A stretch of 64,000 nucleotides of DNA, from assembly GCF_030406905.1 (NCBI RefSeq), contig NZ_CP129137.1, forward strand, positions 5,538,001 to 5,602,000, read 5' to 3'. The number at the start of each line of letters is the position of its first letter. Position 1 is the stretch's first letter. This DNA is from Streptomyces sp. HUAS CB01. Its GTDB lineage: Bacteria > Actinomycetota > Actinomycetes > Streptomycetales > Streptomycetaceae. A program made the translations under genes and the position numbers. Shown here piece after piece: positions 18,201-27,339 of this stretch. The notes beneath the pieces are model-generated. The model saw only the letters and a program-made list of their open reading frames with translations, did not search any database and had not been told where the DNA came from.

Positions 18201-18403
18201 TCGGGCTGACCCCACGGGAACAGGACGTACTGCGCCTCGTCGCGGCGGGGCGTACGAACCGTCAGATCGCCGAGGAGCTCTTCATCTCGCCCAAGACCGC
18301 CAGCGTCCACGTCTCCAACATCCTCGCCAAGCTCGGTGTCACCGGCCGGGGCGAGGCAGCGGCGCTCGCACATCGCCTGCGCCTCTTCCCGGCGTCCGCC
18401 TGA
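15299..18403 (+). CDS. LAL-type (large ATP-binding LuxR) regulator
   Basis: A 1034-residue transcription regulator of the LAL class. An AAA-type ATPase follows VFVGRTGEL with Walker A GEAGVGKT at about residues 59-66 and a Walker B-like VLVLEDLHWAD; the middle is a long TPR-like helical array; the C-terminus (about 969-1034) is a LuxR helix-turn-helix, LTPREQDVLRLVAAGRTNRQ. Such proteins are pathway-specific activators in secondary metabolism or sugar use, responding to an inducer through ATP binding. ATG 15299 is used; ATG 15347 is the main alternative. No obvious target cluster is adjacent, so its regulon is unknown. Confidence 0.93.
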   Translation: MTVIPIHHAAGPDTCAMLGGVETRSLSPVFVGRTGELTALGHALSRATAGEPQALLIAGEAGVGKTRLVEEFHGEACRAGAVVALGGCVEIGAEGLPFAPFSTALRALRRQLPDELAAAAAGQEEELARLLPELGEAPARRQGRPDEESTARLFELTARLLERVAAEWTVVLVLEDLHWADASTRHLLAYLLRTLRRGRLVVLATYRSDDIHRRHPLRPLLAELDRLRTVQRVEVPRFSRDEVARQMAGILAAEPAASLVDDIFERSDGNAFFVEELAVAAHEGCATGLTDSLRDLLLVRVEGLPEHTQRVVRIIAEGGSAVEHSLLAAVAGLGDDELDTALRAAVGANLLLATPEGDGYRFRHSLVREAVSDDLLPGERSRLNRRYAEALEATPGLVPADQRAARLASYWYSAHDAAKALPAVLDASAAARKRHAYAEQLRLLERAMELWEEAPATARSGLRPMDYAGAYPPCGCDPATTSLRFLDLLAEASVAARLCGERERALTIVKTALRLLKAGEPGASCGPGGTDFQRAAWFWTERSRLVQNLGRGDGWQEIATAQELVRGLPPSAVHAQVLATAAGWGMLHAPGPDSLAAAERAVEYARVVGAEEIELDARLTLGGLMVDAGDIDDGLAEMYAVRERARALGQVAEAGRAYTNLASVLQSIGRSREAVAVGAEGLEFCHQHGLVDNADWVLGNLAAAQFSLGLWEETEQAARRLLATAHSSKPRGAASGLLARIAVRRGRPDAAARRLADAVEHYGPHDPMPQNSLLLAEVSLAIAAAEGRLADVREEFARAARDGFPTGTHRYAWPLVVHAATAEAEARGLPAAEEGRAEALLLIGTTARRLVTPVALWRAHALHADAELLRAEGRESADRWREVTAAFAALDRPYELARVRHRTADALLAEGGHRDEAAELLRGAHTTARALGARRLAEDIELLAQRARLRLSEPEPAAAPAPAPAEDLGLTPREQDVLRLVAAGRTNRQIAEELFISPKTASVHVSNILAKLGVTGRGEAAALAHRLRLFPASA

Positions 18404-18444
18404 CGCGCCGAGGCGGCTGTGCCCGCCCGGGAATCGCCCTGGCG

Positions 18445-18585
18445 GCCGCTGTGCGCTCGCGTCGAGTGTCCTCCCGGCCCCCGCCCGTGAACTCGGGCCT
18501 CGGCGTCCGCTGTGCGCTCGCGCCGAGCTTCCTGCCGGCTCGCGTCGAGTGTCCTCCCGCCTCCTGCCCGGCTCGCGCCCGGAAC
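18445..18585. repeat. Degenerate repeats after the LAL gene
   Basis: Segments built on CCGCTGTGCGCTCGCGTCGAG followed by a GTGTCCTCCCGGCC-type tail occur near 18446, 18508 and, without the first part, 18539. The copies are 60-65 bases apart and imperfect. They occupy the gap between the stops of two convergent genes. No gene or clean terminator is seen here. Confidence 0.6.
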
Positions 18586-18628
18586 ACGACCCTCGGCGGG
18601 GTCGTCGGCCGCCGGTGGCGGCCGCGGG

Positions 18629-19807
18629 TCACCGGACCGTCAGCCGCAGGATTCTGTCGTCCCCCGCCCCGGGCGTGCCCCTGTTGTCCGTCTCACTCGT
18701 GACCAGCCAGACGTCCCGACCGCCCGCGGCCCCGGCGACCGGCAGCACCGTCCGCAGCCGGCCGTACTCCTCCTCGAGGAACGCCTGCGGGGCCGCGGAC
18801 GGTTCGGTCCCGTCCAGCGGGATCCGCCACAGGCGTTCGCCCCGGAGTCCCGCCATCCAGATGGATCCGGCGGCGTACGCGATCCCGCTCGGTGACGCCT
18901 CCTCCGTGCGCCACTGCGCCACCGGGTCCACGAAGCCGGCCTTGCCGGCCTTGCCCTCGGCCTCGGGCCAGCCGTAGTTCTTCCCGGGCTCGACGAGGTT
19001 CAGCTCGTCCCACGTGTTCTGCCCGAACTCCGAGGCCCACAGCCGCTTGCGGGAGTCCCAGGCGAGGCCCTGCACATTGCGGTGGCCGTACGAATAGACC
19101 ACGGAGTCGGCCGACGGATTGCCGTGCACGGGCCGGCCGTCCGGGGTCATCCGGAGGATCTTGCCGCCCAGGGACTCCTTGTCCTGCGCCAGACCCGTCT
19201 CACCGGTCTCGCCCGTGCCCGCGTACAGCATCTTGTCCGGGCCGAAGGCGATCCGTCCGCCGTTGTGGATCCGGCCCTTGGGGATGCCCCTCAGGATCGT
19301 GTCGGGAGCGCCGAGCTGCTGACCGGCGGGCTTGCGCTCGTCGTACAGCATGCGCGCGATGCGGTTGTCCGACGCGGTGGTGAAGTACGCGTACACCAGA
19401 CTGTCAGAGGCGAAGGCGGGGGAGACCGCGAGACCCATGAGCCCGCCCTCGCCGGCCGGTGCCACGCCCGGCACGGAGCCGATCACCGTCTTCTTCCCGG
19501 ACTCGGCGTCGACGCGCGTGATCGTGCCCTCGTCGCGCGACGACACCAGCAGATCGCCGTCGGGGAGGGCGGCGAGGCCCCAGGGGGACTTCAGATCCCG
19601 GGTCAGCGTGGCCGCCACCTTCACCGACCCCTTCGCCGGGGGTGCCGTCGCGGCGGCGTCGCCGCCGGCCGTGGCCGTCGACTCAGCCGGGCGGGAGGGA
19701 GCGCTGTCGCGACCGGCCGACGCTCCCGCTCCGCCGTCGGACGAGCACCCGGCGGAGAGCATCAGCGCCGATGCCGCCAGCACGGCCGTCACCACTGAAC
19801 GTTGCAC
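18629..19807 (-). CDS. PQQ-type glucose/sorbosone dehydrogenase lipoprotein
   Basis: A lipoprotein of about 392 residues with a six-bladed beta-propeller of the soluble aldose sugar dehydrogenase (GSDH) family, which oxidises sugars with pyrroloquinoline quinone. The lipobox LSAGC follows a short hydrophobic signal, then a Ser/Ala/Thr linker. Family segments SPWGLAALPDGDLLVS, HNGGRIAFGPDKMLYAGTGE and YSYGHRNVQGLAWD are clear. GTG 19807 gives a normal lipoprotein signal; 15 extra upstream codons are open but would bury it. Whether it binds PQQ in vivo is uncertain, as this genus often lacks PQQ synthesis. Confidence 0.9.
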   Translation of the reverse strand: MQRSVVTAVLAASALMLSAGCSSDGGAGASAGRDSAPSRPAESTATAGGDAAATAPPAKGSVKVAATLTRDLKSPWGLAALPDGDLLVSSRDEGTITRVDAESGKKTVIGSVPGVAPAGEGGLMGLAVSPAFASDSLVYAYFTTASDNRIARMLYDERKPAGQQLGAPDTILRGIPKGRIHNGGRIAFGPDKMLYAGTGETGETGLAQDKESLGGKILRMTPDGRPVHGNPSADSVVYSYGHRNVQGLAWDSRKRLWASEFGQNTWDELNLVEPGKNYGWPEAEGKAGKAGFVDPVAQWRTEEASPSGIAYAAGSIWMAGLRGERLWRIPLDGTEPSAAPQAFLEEEYGRLRTVLPVAGAAGGRDVWLVTSETDNRGTPGAGDDRILRLTVR

Positions 19808-19915
19808 TGTCCTGCTTCCCTTCGCCGGTGATCGGGGCGGCGCGCGAACCACGGGAGCCGCACGCCTACTGTTCTTACACCGCAGCCCGGCTTCGGGTTC
19901 CCGGTCCTCACGAAC

Positions 19916-20917
19916 CTACTGGTCCCAGGATCCCCTGGCCGGCGGCAGCGCCGCGATCTCGGCGGCGTCGCGCGCCGTCAGCTCCAGCCGCGCGGCCGCG
20001 GCGTTCTCCACGGCCCAGTGCTCCCGCTTGGCGCCCGGCACCGGGACGACATGCCGACCCCGCCCCAGCGCCCAGGCCAGCGCCACCTGGGCGGGGGTCG
20101 TGCCGGGGCCGTGCCGTTCGGCGACCCTCCGCAGCCCCGCCACCAACGGCTGGTTCGCGGCCATCATCTCCGCCGTGAACCTCGGGTGCCGGGCCCGGAG
20201 GTCATCGGGCTCGAAGCCCTCGCCGGGCGTCAGCGTGCCCGTGAGGAAGCCGCTGCCCAGCGGCATCGCGGCCAGGAACCCCACGCCGCGCGCCTCGCAC
20301 CAGGGCAGCAGCGCGTCGAGCGCCTCCGGCGACCAGACGGACAGCTCCGCCTGGACCGCGCTTACCGGGAAGACCTGCTGCATCCGCTCCAGCTGCCGGA
20401 TCGTTCCGTCATGGCGCCCCGCCCCGGGTCTGCGCGCGGCGCGCGCCCCCACCGCGCACAGGCCGAGCGCCCGGACCTTCCCGGCCGACACCAGTTCCGC
20501 CATGGCGCCCCAGGTCTCCTCGACGGGGACCTCCGGGTCCGCCCGGTGCAACTGGTACAGGTCGATGACGTCGGTCCCCAGCCGGCGCAGCGACGCGTCA
20601 CAGGCGCGGCGCACATATCCGGGCCGGCCGTTCGCGACGATGTGCTGGTCCCCGACGAGCAGTCCGACCTTCGTCGAGACGAAGGCGTCGGCCCGCCGCT
20701 CCTTCAGCACCCTGCCGAGCAGCAGCTCGTTGGTGAACGGGCCGTACATGTCGGCCGTGTCGAGCAGCGTCACCCCGGCGTCCAGAGCCGCGTGCACGGT
20801 CCGCAGCGACCGGTCACCGCGCTGCTGCGAGCCGGTGTAGCCCCAGCTCATCGGCATGCATCCGAGGCCGATCGCGCCCACGCCGAGCGCCGCCGCACCG
20901 ATTGTCCTGCGGTCCAC
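19916..20917 (-). CDS. Aldo/keto reductase
   Basis: A 333-residue NADPH-dependent aldo/keto reductase TIM barrel. The catalytic Asp-Tyr-Lys set appears in LLDTADMYGPFTNELLLGR and FVSTKVG, with the histidine in YQLHRADPEVPVEETWGAM. The C-terminal PAQVALAWALGRG and PVPGAKREHWAVENAAA hold the cofactor phosphate site. GTG 20917 lies behind GAGGAGG at a slightly long distance. Substrate not predictable; similar proteins reduce methylglyoxal and other aldehydes. It reads in the same direction as the sugar dehydrogenase, 108 bases upstream of it. Confidence 0.92.
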   Translation of the reverse strand: MDRRTIGAAALGVGAIGLGCMPMSWGYTGSQQRGDRSLRTVHAALDAGVTLLDTADMYGPFTNELLLGRVLKERRADAFVSTKVGLLVGDQHIVANGRPGYVRRACDASLRRLGTDVIDLYQLHRADPEVPVEETWGAMAELVSAGKVRALGLCAVGARAARRPGAGRHDGTIRQLERMQQVFPVSAVQAELSVWSPEALDALLPWCEARGVGFLAAMPLGSGFLTGTLTPGEGFEPDDLRARHPRFTAEMMAANQPLVAGLRRVAERHGPGTTPAQVALAWALGRGRHVVPVPGAKREHWAVENAAAARLELTARDAAEIAALPPARGSWDQ

Positions 20918-21007
20918 CTGCCCGTACCCCTCCTCGTGCCGCCCACCAAACTAACCTCCGCCTCCCGCAGCGCCGCGTCCAGCCTCCCGGCGGTTAGCCT
21001 CCTGACC

Positions 21008-21958
21008 ATGACTGCTGACGTGTGGCTGCCGATTCCGGCCGACGAGATCGAAGGGCTTCCCGCTCCCTCGGAGTCGGGGCTGGACTACCGCTTCTGGGAC
21101 GGCGGGCGGGACTTCCCCGCGGACCCGGCGGACTGCGTCTTCTACGCCGTCCCGTACATGAAGGGCACGGACGTCGCCGTCCGGCCGCTCGCCGCGATGA
21201 CGCACGTACGGGTCGTGCAGACCCTCTCGGCGGGCATCGACCACGTCGAGCCGGGCCTCGGATCGCTGCCCTCCGGCGTCCGCCTGTGCAACGCCCGGGG
21301 AGTCCACGAGGCGAGCACGGCCGAACTCACCCTCGCCCTGGTCCTCGCGTCCCTGCGCGGCATCCCCCGCTTCGTGGAGGGCCAGCGACGGGAGGAGTGG
21401 CACGCGGGGTTCTACCCGGCGCTCGCCGACAAGTCGGTGCTCATCGTCGGCTACGGCTCGATCGGCGCGGCCATCGAGGACCGGCTCGTGCCCTTCGAAT
21501 GCGCGCGGGTGGCGCGCGTCGCGCGCTCCGCCCGTACCACCGAGCGCGGCGAAGTGCACGCACTCACCGATCTCCCGGCGTTGCTTCCGGAGGCCGACGT
21601 GGTGATCCTCTCCACCCCGCTCACGCCCGCCACGCGCCATCTCGCCAACGCCGGATTCCTCTCCCGGATGAAGGACGGCGCCCTTCTGGTGAACGTTGCG
21701 CGCGGGCCGGTCGTCGACACCGAAGCGCTGCTCAAGGAGGTCGAGACCGGCCGGATCACCGCGGCGCTCGACGTCACCGACCCAGAACCGCTGCCCGCCG
21801 GGCACCCGCTCTGGCACGCCCCCGGCGTCCTCGTCAGCCCCCATGTCGGCGGCTCCACATCGGCGTTCATGCCCCGCGCCAAGCGGCTGCTGGCCGCACA
21901 GCTGACCCGGTACGCCGCGGGCGAGCCCCTGCGAAACGTGGTCCTCACGACCGGGTAG
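21008..21958 (+). CDS. D-isomer 2-hydroxyacid dehydrogenase
   Basis: A 316-residue NAD(P)-dependent dehydrogenase of the D-2-hydroxyacid family. The nucleotide-binding loop IVGYGSIGAAIEDRL, the substrate-binding arginine in NVARGPVVDTEAL, and the catalytic histidine in SPHVGGSTSAF are present. ATG 21008 is chosen because upstream reading-frame sequence lies in the divergent aldo/keto reductase promoter. It could act on glyoxylate, hydroxypyruvate or a phosphonate-like substrate. It diverges from the aldo/keto reductase with 90 bases between starts. Confidence 0.92.
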   Translation: MTADVWLPIPADEIEGLPAPSESGLDYRFWDGGRDFPADPADCVFYAVPYMKGTDVAVRPLAAMTHVRVVQTLSAGIDHVEPGLGSLPSGVRLCNARGVHEASTAELTLALVLASLRGIPRFVEGQRREEWHAGFYPALADKSVLIVGYGSIGAAIEDRLVPFECARVARVARSARTTERGEVHALTDLPALLPEADVVILSTPLTPATRHLANAGFLSRMKDGALLVNVARGPVVDTEALLKEVETGRITAALDVTDPEPLPAGHPLWHAPGVLVSPHVGGSTSAFMPRAKRLLAAQLTRYAAGEPLRNVVLTTG

Positions 21959-22168
21959 ACGCCACACTGGTACGCGCCGGACACCCTGCGGAGTCGGTCG
22001 GATGCGCGCTGTGTCGACAAACAGTCTTGCCGTCACTGAGCGTAGATGACCTATGTCCCTGAGTGACGACTCTGGTGTATCGTCCCGACTTGGGGGCTGC
22101 GTCGGGTCCGAGAACGGCGCTGCGGAGCGACCAGACTTCGAGGGGGGTCGACGGGCGATGCACGGCCA

Positions 22169-25100
22169 GTGGACGAACCATCCGACGCGGCGGGAGCGCC
22201 GCCGACCACCCTCGCACGCCCCGATGCGGGGGCCGTCCGTCCCGGCCCCTCCCGGCCCTCCGGACGCGCCACGCAGGCGCTTCCGGAGCGGCCCGCACGG
22301 CCGGCCCCGCAGGCGGAGCCGGACGAAAACGCTGTCAGGGGCGGCACGGTGATCGCCCCCGCGGCGCTCCTCGCCCGCCGCCAGGTCCGGGAGGACGGCG
22401 GGACGGGGCTGCTGCCCCAGGTCCTGCTGGTCCTCGCGAGCGGTGGTTACGCCATCGGCGCGGCGTTCGGCTGGGGCTCCGAGCAACTGGCACTGATCAT
22501 GGGCGACTTCGGACTGAGCTTCGCCGCCGGGCTCGCCGCGGTCTCCTGCTTCCTCTACGCGCGTGCGCGCGGCAGCCGGTTCCGGCCCGCCTGGATGCTC
22601 TTCGCCGTCTCCTCGGCGATGGCCGCCTCCGGGAACGCGGTCTGGGGCTGGTACGAGGTCGTCCTCGGCCGTCCGGTCCCGAGCCCGTCCCCGGCCGATC
22701 TGTTCTTCCTCTGCTTCGCCCCGCCCGCCATCGTCGGGCTGCTCGTCCTCGCCAAGCGGCCCGTCACCCGGGCCGGCTGGGTGTGCCTGGGGCTGGACGC
22801 CTGGCTCATCGGCGGCTCGCTGCTCACCCTCTCCTGGAGCCTCGCTCTCGCGCACACCGCGCACTTCGAGGGCGAGAGCGTGTCCGAGGCGGCGCTGTCG
22901 CTCGCCTATCCGCTGCTCGACATCGTTCTCGTCAGCATGGTGCTGGCCCTGCACTTCCGGCGGTCGCACGGCAACAGGTCCGGCATCAACACCGCCATCG
23001 CCGCGCTCGCCCTGACCGTGCTGTGCGACGCCCTGTTCACCTCACCGCTGCTGCGCGAGAGCTACCGCTCCGGACAGTTGCTCGACGCGGGCTGGTTCGC
23101 CGCCTCGCTCCTGCTCGCCTACGCGCCCTGGGGGGTGCGCCGGCCGGAGCCGCCCGTCGCCCCGGTCCGCGGTCCCCGGCCGACGGGCCGGCCCATCACG
23201 GGCTCGCTCGCCGCCCTCACGCCCTATCTGGCGGCCGCCGTGTGCACGCTCGGCATCCTCTACAACGTCATCGAGGGCCGCCGTGTCGACCGCGTCGTGG
23301 TCTTCACCGGATGCGCGGTCGTCCTCGCCCTGGTCGTGCGGCAGGGCATCATGCTGCTGGACAACATCGCCCTCACGCACGAACTCGCCCAGAAGGAGAA
23401 CCACTTCCGCTCCCTCGTCCAGGGCTCGAGCGACGTGATCATGATCGCCGCCCCGACGGGCATACTCCGCTACGTCAGCCCGGCGGCAGCCGGGGTCTAC
23501 GGCCGTGACGCGGACGAGCTCATCGGCTCGGAGCTGTCGTCGCTGATCCATCCCGAGGATCTCGGCCGCGTGGTCCACGAGGTGCGGAGATTCCTGGCGG
23601 CGCCGCCCGCCGAGGAGCCCACGACCCGGATCGAGTGCCGCTTCAGGTCGGGCACCGGCCAGTGGCTGAACGTCGAGTCCACGGTCAAGCGACACCAGGG
23701 CGGGCTGATCTTCAACAGCAGGGACGTCACCGAACGGGTGCGTCTGCAGGCCCAGTTGCAGCACAACGCCGAGCACGACCCGCTCACCGACCTCCCCAAC
23801 CGGGCCCTGTTCACGGAGCGGGTGCGGCAGGCGCTCGGCGGCCGGCGGGCGGGGGACGCCGGCACGGCCGTGCTCTTCATCGACCTCGACGGCTTCAAGG
23901 GCGTGAACGACCGCCACGGCCACCAGGCGGGCGACGAACTGCTGATCCAGGCCGCACGCAGGCTCCAGGACTCCGTGCGGGCGGGTGACACCGCGGCCCG
24001 GCTCGGCGGCGACGAGTTCGCCGCGCTCATCCTCGGCGACGGCTCGCGCGACCACGCCGCCCGGGAGCACCAGGTGCGGGAGATCGCCGACCGGTTGCGG
24101 CTCATGCTCTCCCAGCCGTACCGGGTGGAGGGTCAGGAGCTGAGGGTCGCGGCGTCCATCGGCGTCGCCTTCGCCGAGCCCGGTATCAGCGCCGGCGACC
24201 TGCTGCGCAACGCCGACCTGGCCATGTACCGGGCCAAGGCCGGCGGCAAGGACCGGGTCGAGCTCTACGAACCCCGGATGCAGACCGACACCGCCCTGCT
24301 CACGGACCGGTCGGCCCGGGCGCGCCCCGCGCTCCAGGACGGCGAGTTCACCCTGCTCCACCAGCCCGTGGTCGGCCTCGTCGACGGCCGGATCGCGGCT
24401 GTGGCCGCACAGGCGCGCTGGAGATCGTCCCAGGGCATCCTCTTCACCCCGGACGAGCTGCGCCGGGTCGCCGAGGACGGCGACCCGACCGCCGGATTCG
24501 GCCACCGGCTGCTGGAGGAGGCCGTCGAGCAGGCGGCGGAGCGCGTCCGGCTGGGTCACCGCATCCCCGTGTCGGTACGGATCCCCGCCCGGCGGCTGCT
24601 GGACCGGTCCACGCCGCTCGGCTCCATCGAGAGCCTGCTCACCCGCCACGGGCTGCCCTCCGGCTCCCTGGTGATCGAGCTGGCGGACAGCGACCCGCGG
24701 ATCTCCTTCGACGAGCTGGAGCACCGGCTGGTGGCGCTGCGCAGACTCGGTGTACGGATCGCCCTGGACGGCTTCGGCAGCGGATACGCGGCGATCATCG
24801 CCCTGCGCCGGCTGCCGATCGACGTTCTCAAACTCGACCGCGGTCTGGTCGAGGGCGTGGTGGAGTCGGCCCGGCTGCACAAGATCACCGCTGGGCTGCT
24901 GCGGATCGCCCGGGACCTCGGCATGCAGTCCGTGGCGGACGGTGTGGACGTTCCCGAGCAGGTTCTGGCCCTGCGCGCCATGGGGTGCTCCCACGGCCAG
25001 GGAATGGCGTTCTCGGGGCCGCTCGACGAGTACCGGCTGCGCCGGGTGCTGGCGCGCGGCGAGTTCCCGGTGCCCGGTGGGTCCGCCCTGCCGGTCCTCT

Positions 25101-25201
25101 CCGGCCGGTCGCTGCCGGCCCGGCGCTCCCCGGGCACGTCCGAGATCGTCGGCCGTCCCCCGATGCGCTCAAATAATGAGACGCCTGTCCCACCCACTTG
25201 A
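22169..25201 (+). CDS. cdgE: Membrane PAS-GGDEF-EAL protein, CdgE-like
   Basis: A 1010-residue membrane signalling protein. An Ala/Pro-rich start is followed by about eight to ten membrane helices (residues ~75-410), a PAS domain ([15 protein letters not shown] onward), a GGDEF cyclase domain with intact GGDEF at 613-617, and an EAL-like domain. The latter is degenerate: EAL is replaced, DDFGTG reads DGFGSG and AEGVE reads ADGVD, so it should not hydrolyse c-di-GMP. Architecture and position ahead of ilvB match S. coelicolor CdgE (SCO5511), a BldD-controlled developmental cyclase. GTG 22169 is used; a GTG near 22349 would give a shorter N-terminus. Confidence 0.87.
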   Translation: MDEPSDAAGAPPTTLARPDAGAVRPGPSRPSGRATQALPERPARPAPQAEPDENAVRGGTVIAPAALLARRQVREDGGTGLLPQVLLVLASGGYAIGAAFGWGSEQLALIMGDFGLSFAAGLAAVSCFLYARARGSRFRPAWMLFAVSSAMAASGNAVWGWYEVVLGRPVPSPSPADLFFLCFAPPAIVGLLVLAKRPVTRAGWVCLGLDAWLIGGSLLTLSWSLALAHTAHFEGESVSEAALSLAYPLLDIVLVSMVLALHFRRSHGNRSGINTAIAALALTVLCDALFTSPLLRESYRSGQLLDAGWFAASLLLAYAPWGVRRPEPPVAPVRGPRPTGRPITGSLAALTPYLAAAVCTLGILYNVIEGRRVDRVVVFTGCAVVLALVVRQGIMLLDNIALTHELAQKENHFRSLVQGSSDVIMIAAPTGILRYVSPAAAGVYGRDADELIGSELSSLIHPEDLGRVVHEVRRFLAAPPAEEPTTRIECRFRSGTGQWLNVESTVKRHQGGLIFNSRDVTERVRLQAQLQHNAEHDPLTDLPNRALFTERVRQALGGRRAGDAGTAVLFIDLDGFKGVNDRHGHQAGDELLIQAARRLQDSVRAGDTAARLGGDEFAALILGDGSRDHAAREHQVREIADRLRLMLSQPYRVEGQELRVAASIGVAFAEPGISAGDLLRNADLAMYRAKAGGKDRVELYEPRMQTDTALLTDRSARARPALQDGEFTLLHQPVVGLVDGRIAAVAAQARWRSSQGILFTPDELRRVAEDGDPTAGFGHRLLEEAVEQAAERVRLGHRIPVSVRIPARRLLDRSTPLGSIESLLTRHGLPSGSLVIELADSDPRISFDELEHRLVALRRLGVRIALDGFGSGYAAIIALRRLPIDVLKLDRGLVEGVVESARLHKITAGLLRIARDLGMQSVADGVDVPEQVLALRAMGCSHGQGMAFSGPLDEYRLRRVLARGEFPVPGGSALPVLSGRSLPARRSPGTSEIVGRPPMRSNNETPVPPT

Positions 25202-25234
25202 CAGTCATGGTGCGCCGGGGAGAGGGTCAGTGCC

Positions 25235-25276
25235 ATGCGCACCCGAATTCTCGTACTTGGAAAGCGCGTCGGCTGA
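25235..25276 (+). CDS. ilvB leader peptide, Ile-Leu-Val-Leu
   Basis: A 13-residue leader, [13 protein letters not shown], preceded by GGGGAGAGGG. The four consecutive branched-chain codons are ATT-CTC-GTA-CTT, three of which are rare in this genome, so ribosome stalling should be sensitive to charged Ile, Leu and Val tRNAs. It sits 158 bases before ilvB, with an intrinsic terminator between. This is the classic layout of transcription attenuation; leaders of this type are reported for actinobacterial ilvB operons. Confidence 0.88.
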   Translation: MRTRILVLGKRVG

Positions 25277-25318
25277 AGCACGGCCCCGCACGGGCTCTGC
25301 AGAACGCACCGGCGCGCT

Positions 25319-25352
25319 CCCCTCGCTTGCCTCCCGGCACGAGGGGTTTTTT
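25319..25352 (+). terminator. Attenuator terminator upstream of ilvB
   Basis: A seven-base stem (CCCCTCG with CGAGGGG) closes a 14-base loop and is followed immediately by six T residues at 25347-25352. U-tract terminators are scarce in this window, so its place between the leader peptide and ilvB marks it as the attenuator. Confidence 0.85.
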
Positions 25353-25380
25353 GTTGCACTGGTACTACCAAACCCCCGCA

Positions 25381-25424
25381 AAACCCTCAGCTTCGAGAAC
25401 CGCAAAAACCCTCAGCTTCGAGAA
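25381..25424 (+). repeat. Direct repeat between attenuator and ilvB
   Basis: The 19-base sequence AAACCCTCAGCTTCGAGAA occurs at 25381-25399 and exactly again at 25406-25424. It is A-rich for this genome and abuts the ilvB ribosome site. It may be a recent duplication, or part of an RNA structure. Confidence 0.9.
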
Positions 25425-25434
25425 GAGAATGCCG

Positions 25435-27315
25435 ATGACCGAGCAGGCCACCGGGGCCCACCATCCGCAGCCGCGGGCCCGCACCGGCGGACAGCCCTCC
25501 GCCACCGTTGAGCACGTCACGGGCGCGCAGTCCCTCATCCGCTCTCTCGAGGAAGTCGGGGCCGACACGGTGTTCGGCATTCCCGGCGGTGCCATCCTCC
25601 CGGCGTACGACCCGCTGATGGACTCGTCCCGGGTGCGCCACATCCTGGTCCGGCACGAGCAGGGCGCGGGGCACGCGGCCACGGGTTACGCGCAGGCCAC
25701 CGGGAAGGTCGGCGTGTGCATGGCCACATCGGGCCCGGGGGCCACCAACCTGGTCACGCCGATCGCCGACGCGCACATGGACTCCGTGCCGCTCGTCGCG
25801 ATCACCGGCCAGGTGGCCAGCAAGGCCATCGGCACGGACGCCTTCCAGGAGGCGGACATCGTCGGCATCACGATGCCGATCACCAAGCACAACTTCCTGG
25901 TCACCAAGGCCGAGGACATCCCGCGGACGATCGCCGAGGCCTTCCACATCGCCTCCACCGGCCGCCCCGGCCCGGTCCTGGTCGACATCGCCAAGGACGC
26001 CCTCCAGGCGCGGACCACCTTCAGCTGGCCGCCCCAGACCGATCTGCCCGGCTACCGGCCGGTCACCAAGCCGCACGCGAAGCAGATCCGTGAGGCCGCC
26101 AAGCTGATCACCCAGGCGAAGCGCCCCGTCCTGTACGTCGGCGGAGGAGTCCTCAAGGCCCGCGCCACCGCCGAGCTGAAGGTCCTCGCGGAGCTCACGG
26201 GCGCCCCCGTCACCACCACCCTGATGGCGCTGGGCGCGTTCCCCGACAGCCACCCGCTGCACGTGGGAATGCCGGGCATGCACGGTGCGGTCACCGCCGT
26301 CACCGCGCTGCAGAAGGCCGACCTGATCGTCGCCCTCGGTGCCCGCTTCGACGACCGTGTCACCGGAAAGCTGGACAGCTTCGCCCCGTTCGCCAAGATC
26401 GTCCACGCCGACATCGACCCGGCGGAGATCGGCAAGAACCGGGCCGCGGACGTCCCGATCGTGGGCGACGCCCGCGAGGTCATCGCCGATCTGGTCCAGG
26501 CGGTCCAGGCCGAGCACAGCGAGGGCAACACCGGCGACTACACCGCCTGGTGGCAGGACCTCAACCGCTGGCGCGAGACCTACCCGCTCGGCTACGACCT
26601 GCCGGAGGACGGCAGTCTCTCGCCGCAGCAGGTCATCCAGCGGATCGGCCAGCTCGCGCCGGAGAACACGATCTTCGCCGCCGGCGTCGGCCAGCACCAG
26701 ATGTGGGCCGCGCACTTCATCGACTACGAGAAGCCGGCCACCTGGCTGAACTCCGGCGGCGCCGGGACGATGGGCTACGCCGTCCCGGCCGCGATGGGCG
26801 CCAAGGCGGGGATGCCGGACCGCGCCGTCTGGGCGATCGACGGCGACGGCTGTTTCCAGATGACCAACCAGGAGCTGGTCACCTGCGCGCTGAACGGCAT
26901 CCCGATCAAGGTCGCGATCATCAACAACGGCGCGCTGGGCATGGTCCGCCAGTGGCAGACCCTGTTCTACAACGAGCGCTACTCCAGCACCGTCCTGCAC
27001 TCCGACGAGACCGGCCACCACACGATCGGCTCGCAGGTCGGCGCCAGCCGGACCCCCCGCAAGGGCACCCGCATCCCGGACTTCGTGAAGCTCTCCGAGG
27101 CCATGGGCTGCGTCGCCCTCCGCTGCGAGGACCCGGCCGAGCTGGACAAGGTCATCGCCGAGGCCAACGCCGTCAACGACCGCCCCGTGGTGATCGACTT
27201 CATCGTCCACGAGGACGCCATGGTGTGGCCGATGGTCGCCGCCGGCACCTCCAACGACGAGGTCATGGCCGCGCGAGGCGTCCGCCCCGACTTCGGCGAC
27301 AACGAAGACGACTGA
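25435..27315 (+). CDS. ilvB: Acetolactate synthase large subunit
   Basis: Catalytic subunit (626 residues) of acetohydroxyacid synthase, which joins two pyruvates, or pyruvate and 2-oxobutyrate, in valine/leucine and isoleucine synthesis. The catalytic glutamate lies in [15 protein letters not shown]; the thiamine diphosphate site is [14 protein letters not shown] ending in [12 protein letters not shown]. The FAD-binding middle domain is normal. ATG 25435 is taken; ATG 25429, two codons earlier, is equally possible. First gene of ilvB-ilvN, followed by ilvC, and controlled by the leader and terminator upstream. Confidence 0.97.
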   Translation: MTEQATGAHHPQPRARTGGQPSATVEHVTGAQSLIRSLEEVGADTVFGIPGGAILPAYDPLMDSSRVRHILVRHEQGAGHAATGYAQATGKVGVCMATSGPGATNLVTPIADAHMDSVPLVAITGQVASKAIGTDAFQEADIVGITMPITKHNFLVTKAEDIPRTIAEAFHIASTGRPGPVLVDIAKDALQARTTFSWPPQTDLPGYRPVTKPHAKQIREAAKLITQAKRPVLYVGGGVLKARATAELKVLAELTGAPVTTTLMALGAFPDSHPLHVGMPGMHGAVTAVTALQKADLIVALGARFDDRVTGKLDSFAPFAKIVHADIDPAEIGKNRAADVPIVGDAREVIADLVQAVQAEHSEGNTGDYTAWWQDLNRWRETYPLGYDLPEDGSLSPQQVIQRIGQLAPENTIFAAGVGQHQMWAAHFIDYEKPATWLNSGGAGTMGYAVPAAMGAKAGMPDRAVWAIDGDGCFQMTNQELVTCALNGIPIKVAIINNGALGMVRQWQTLFYNERYSSTVLHSDETGHHTIGSQVGASRTPRKGTRIPDFVKLSEAMGCVALRCEDPAELDKVIAEANAVNDRPVVIDFIVHEDAMVWPMVAAGTSNDEVMAARGVRPDFGDNEDD

Positions 27316-27339
27316 GCGAAGAAGAGAGACACGACGACC

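Noticed and set aside
22050..22085. Possible BldD box upstream of cdgE (GTGACGACTCTGGTGTA)
   Set aside because: Half-sites are visible but the spacing is two bases too long for the TNACNCNNGNGTNA consensus, so I do not call it.
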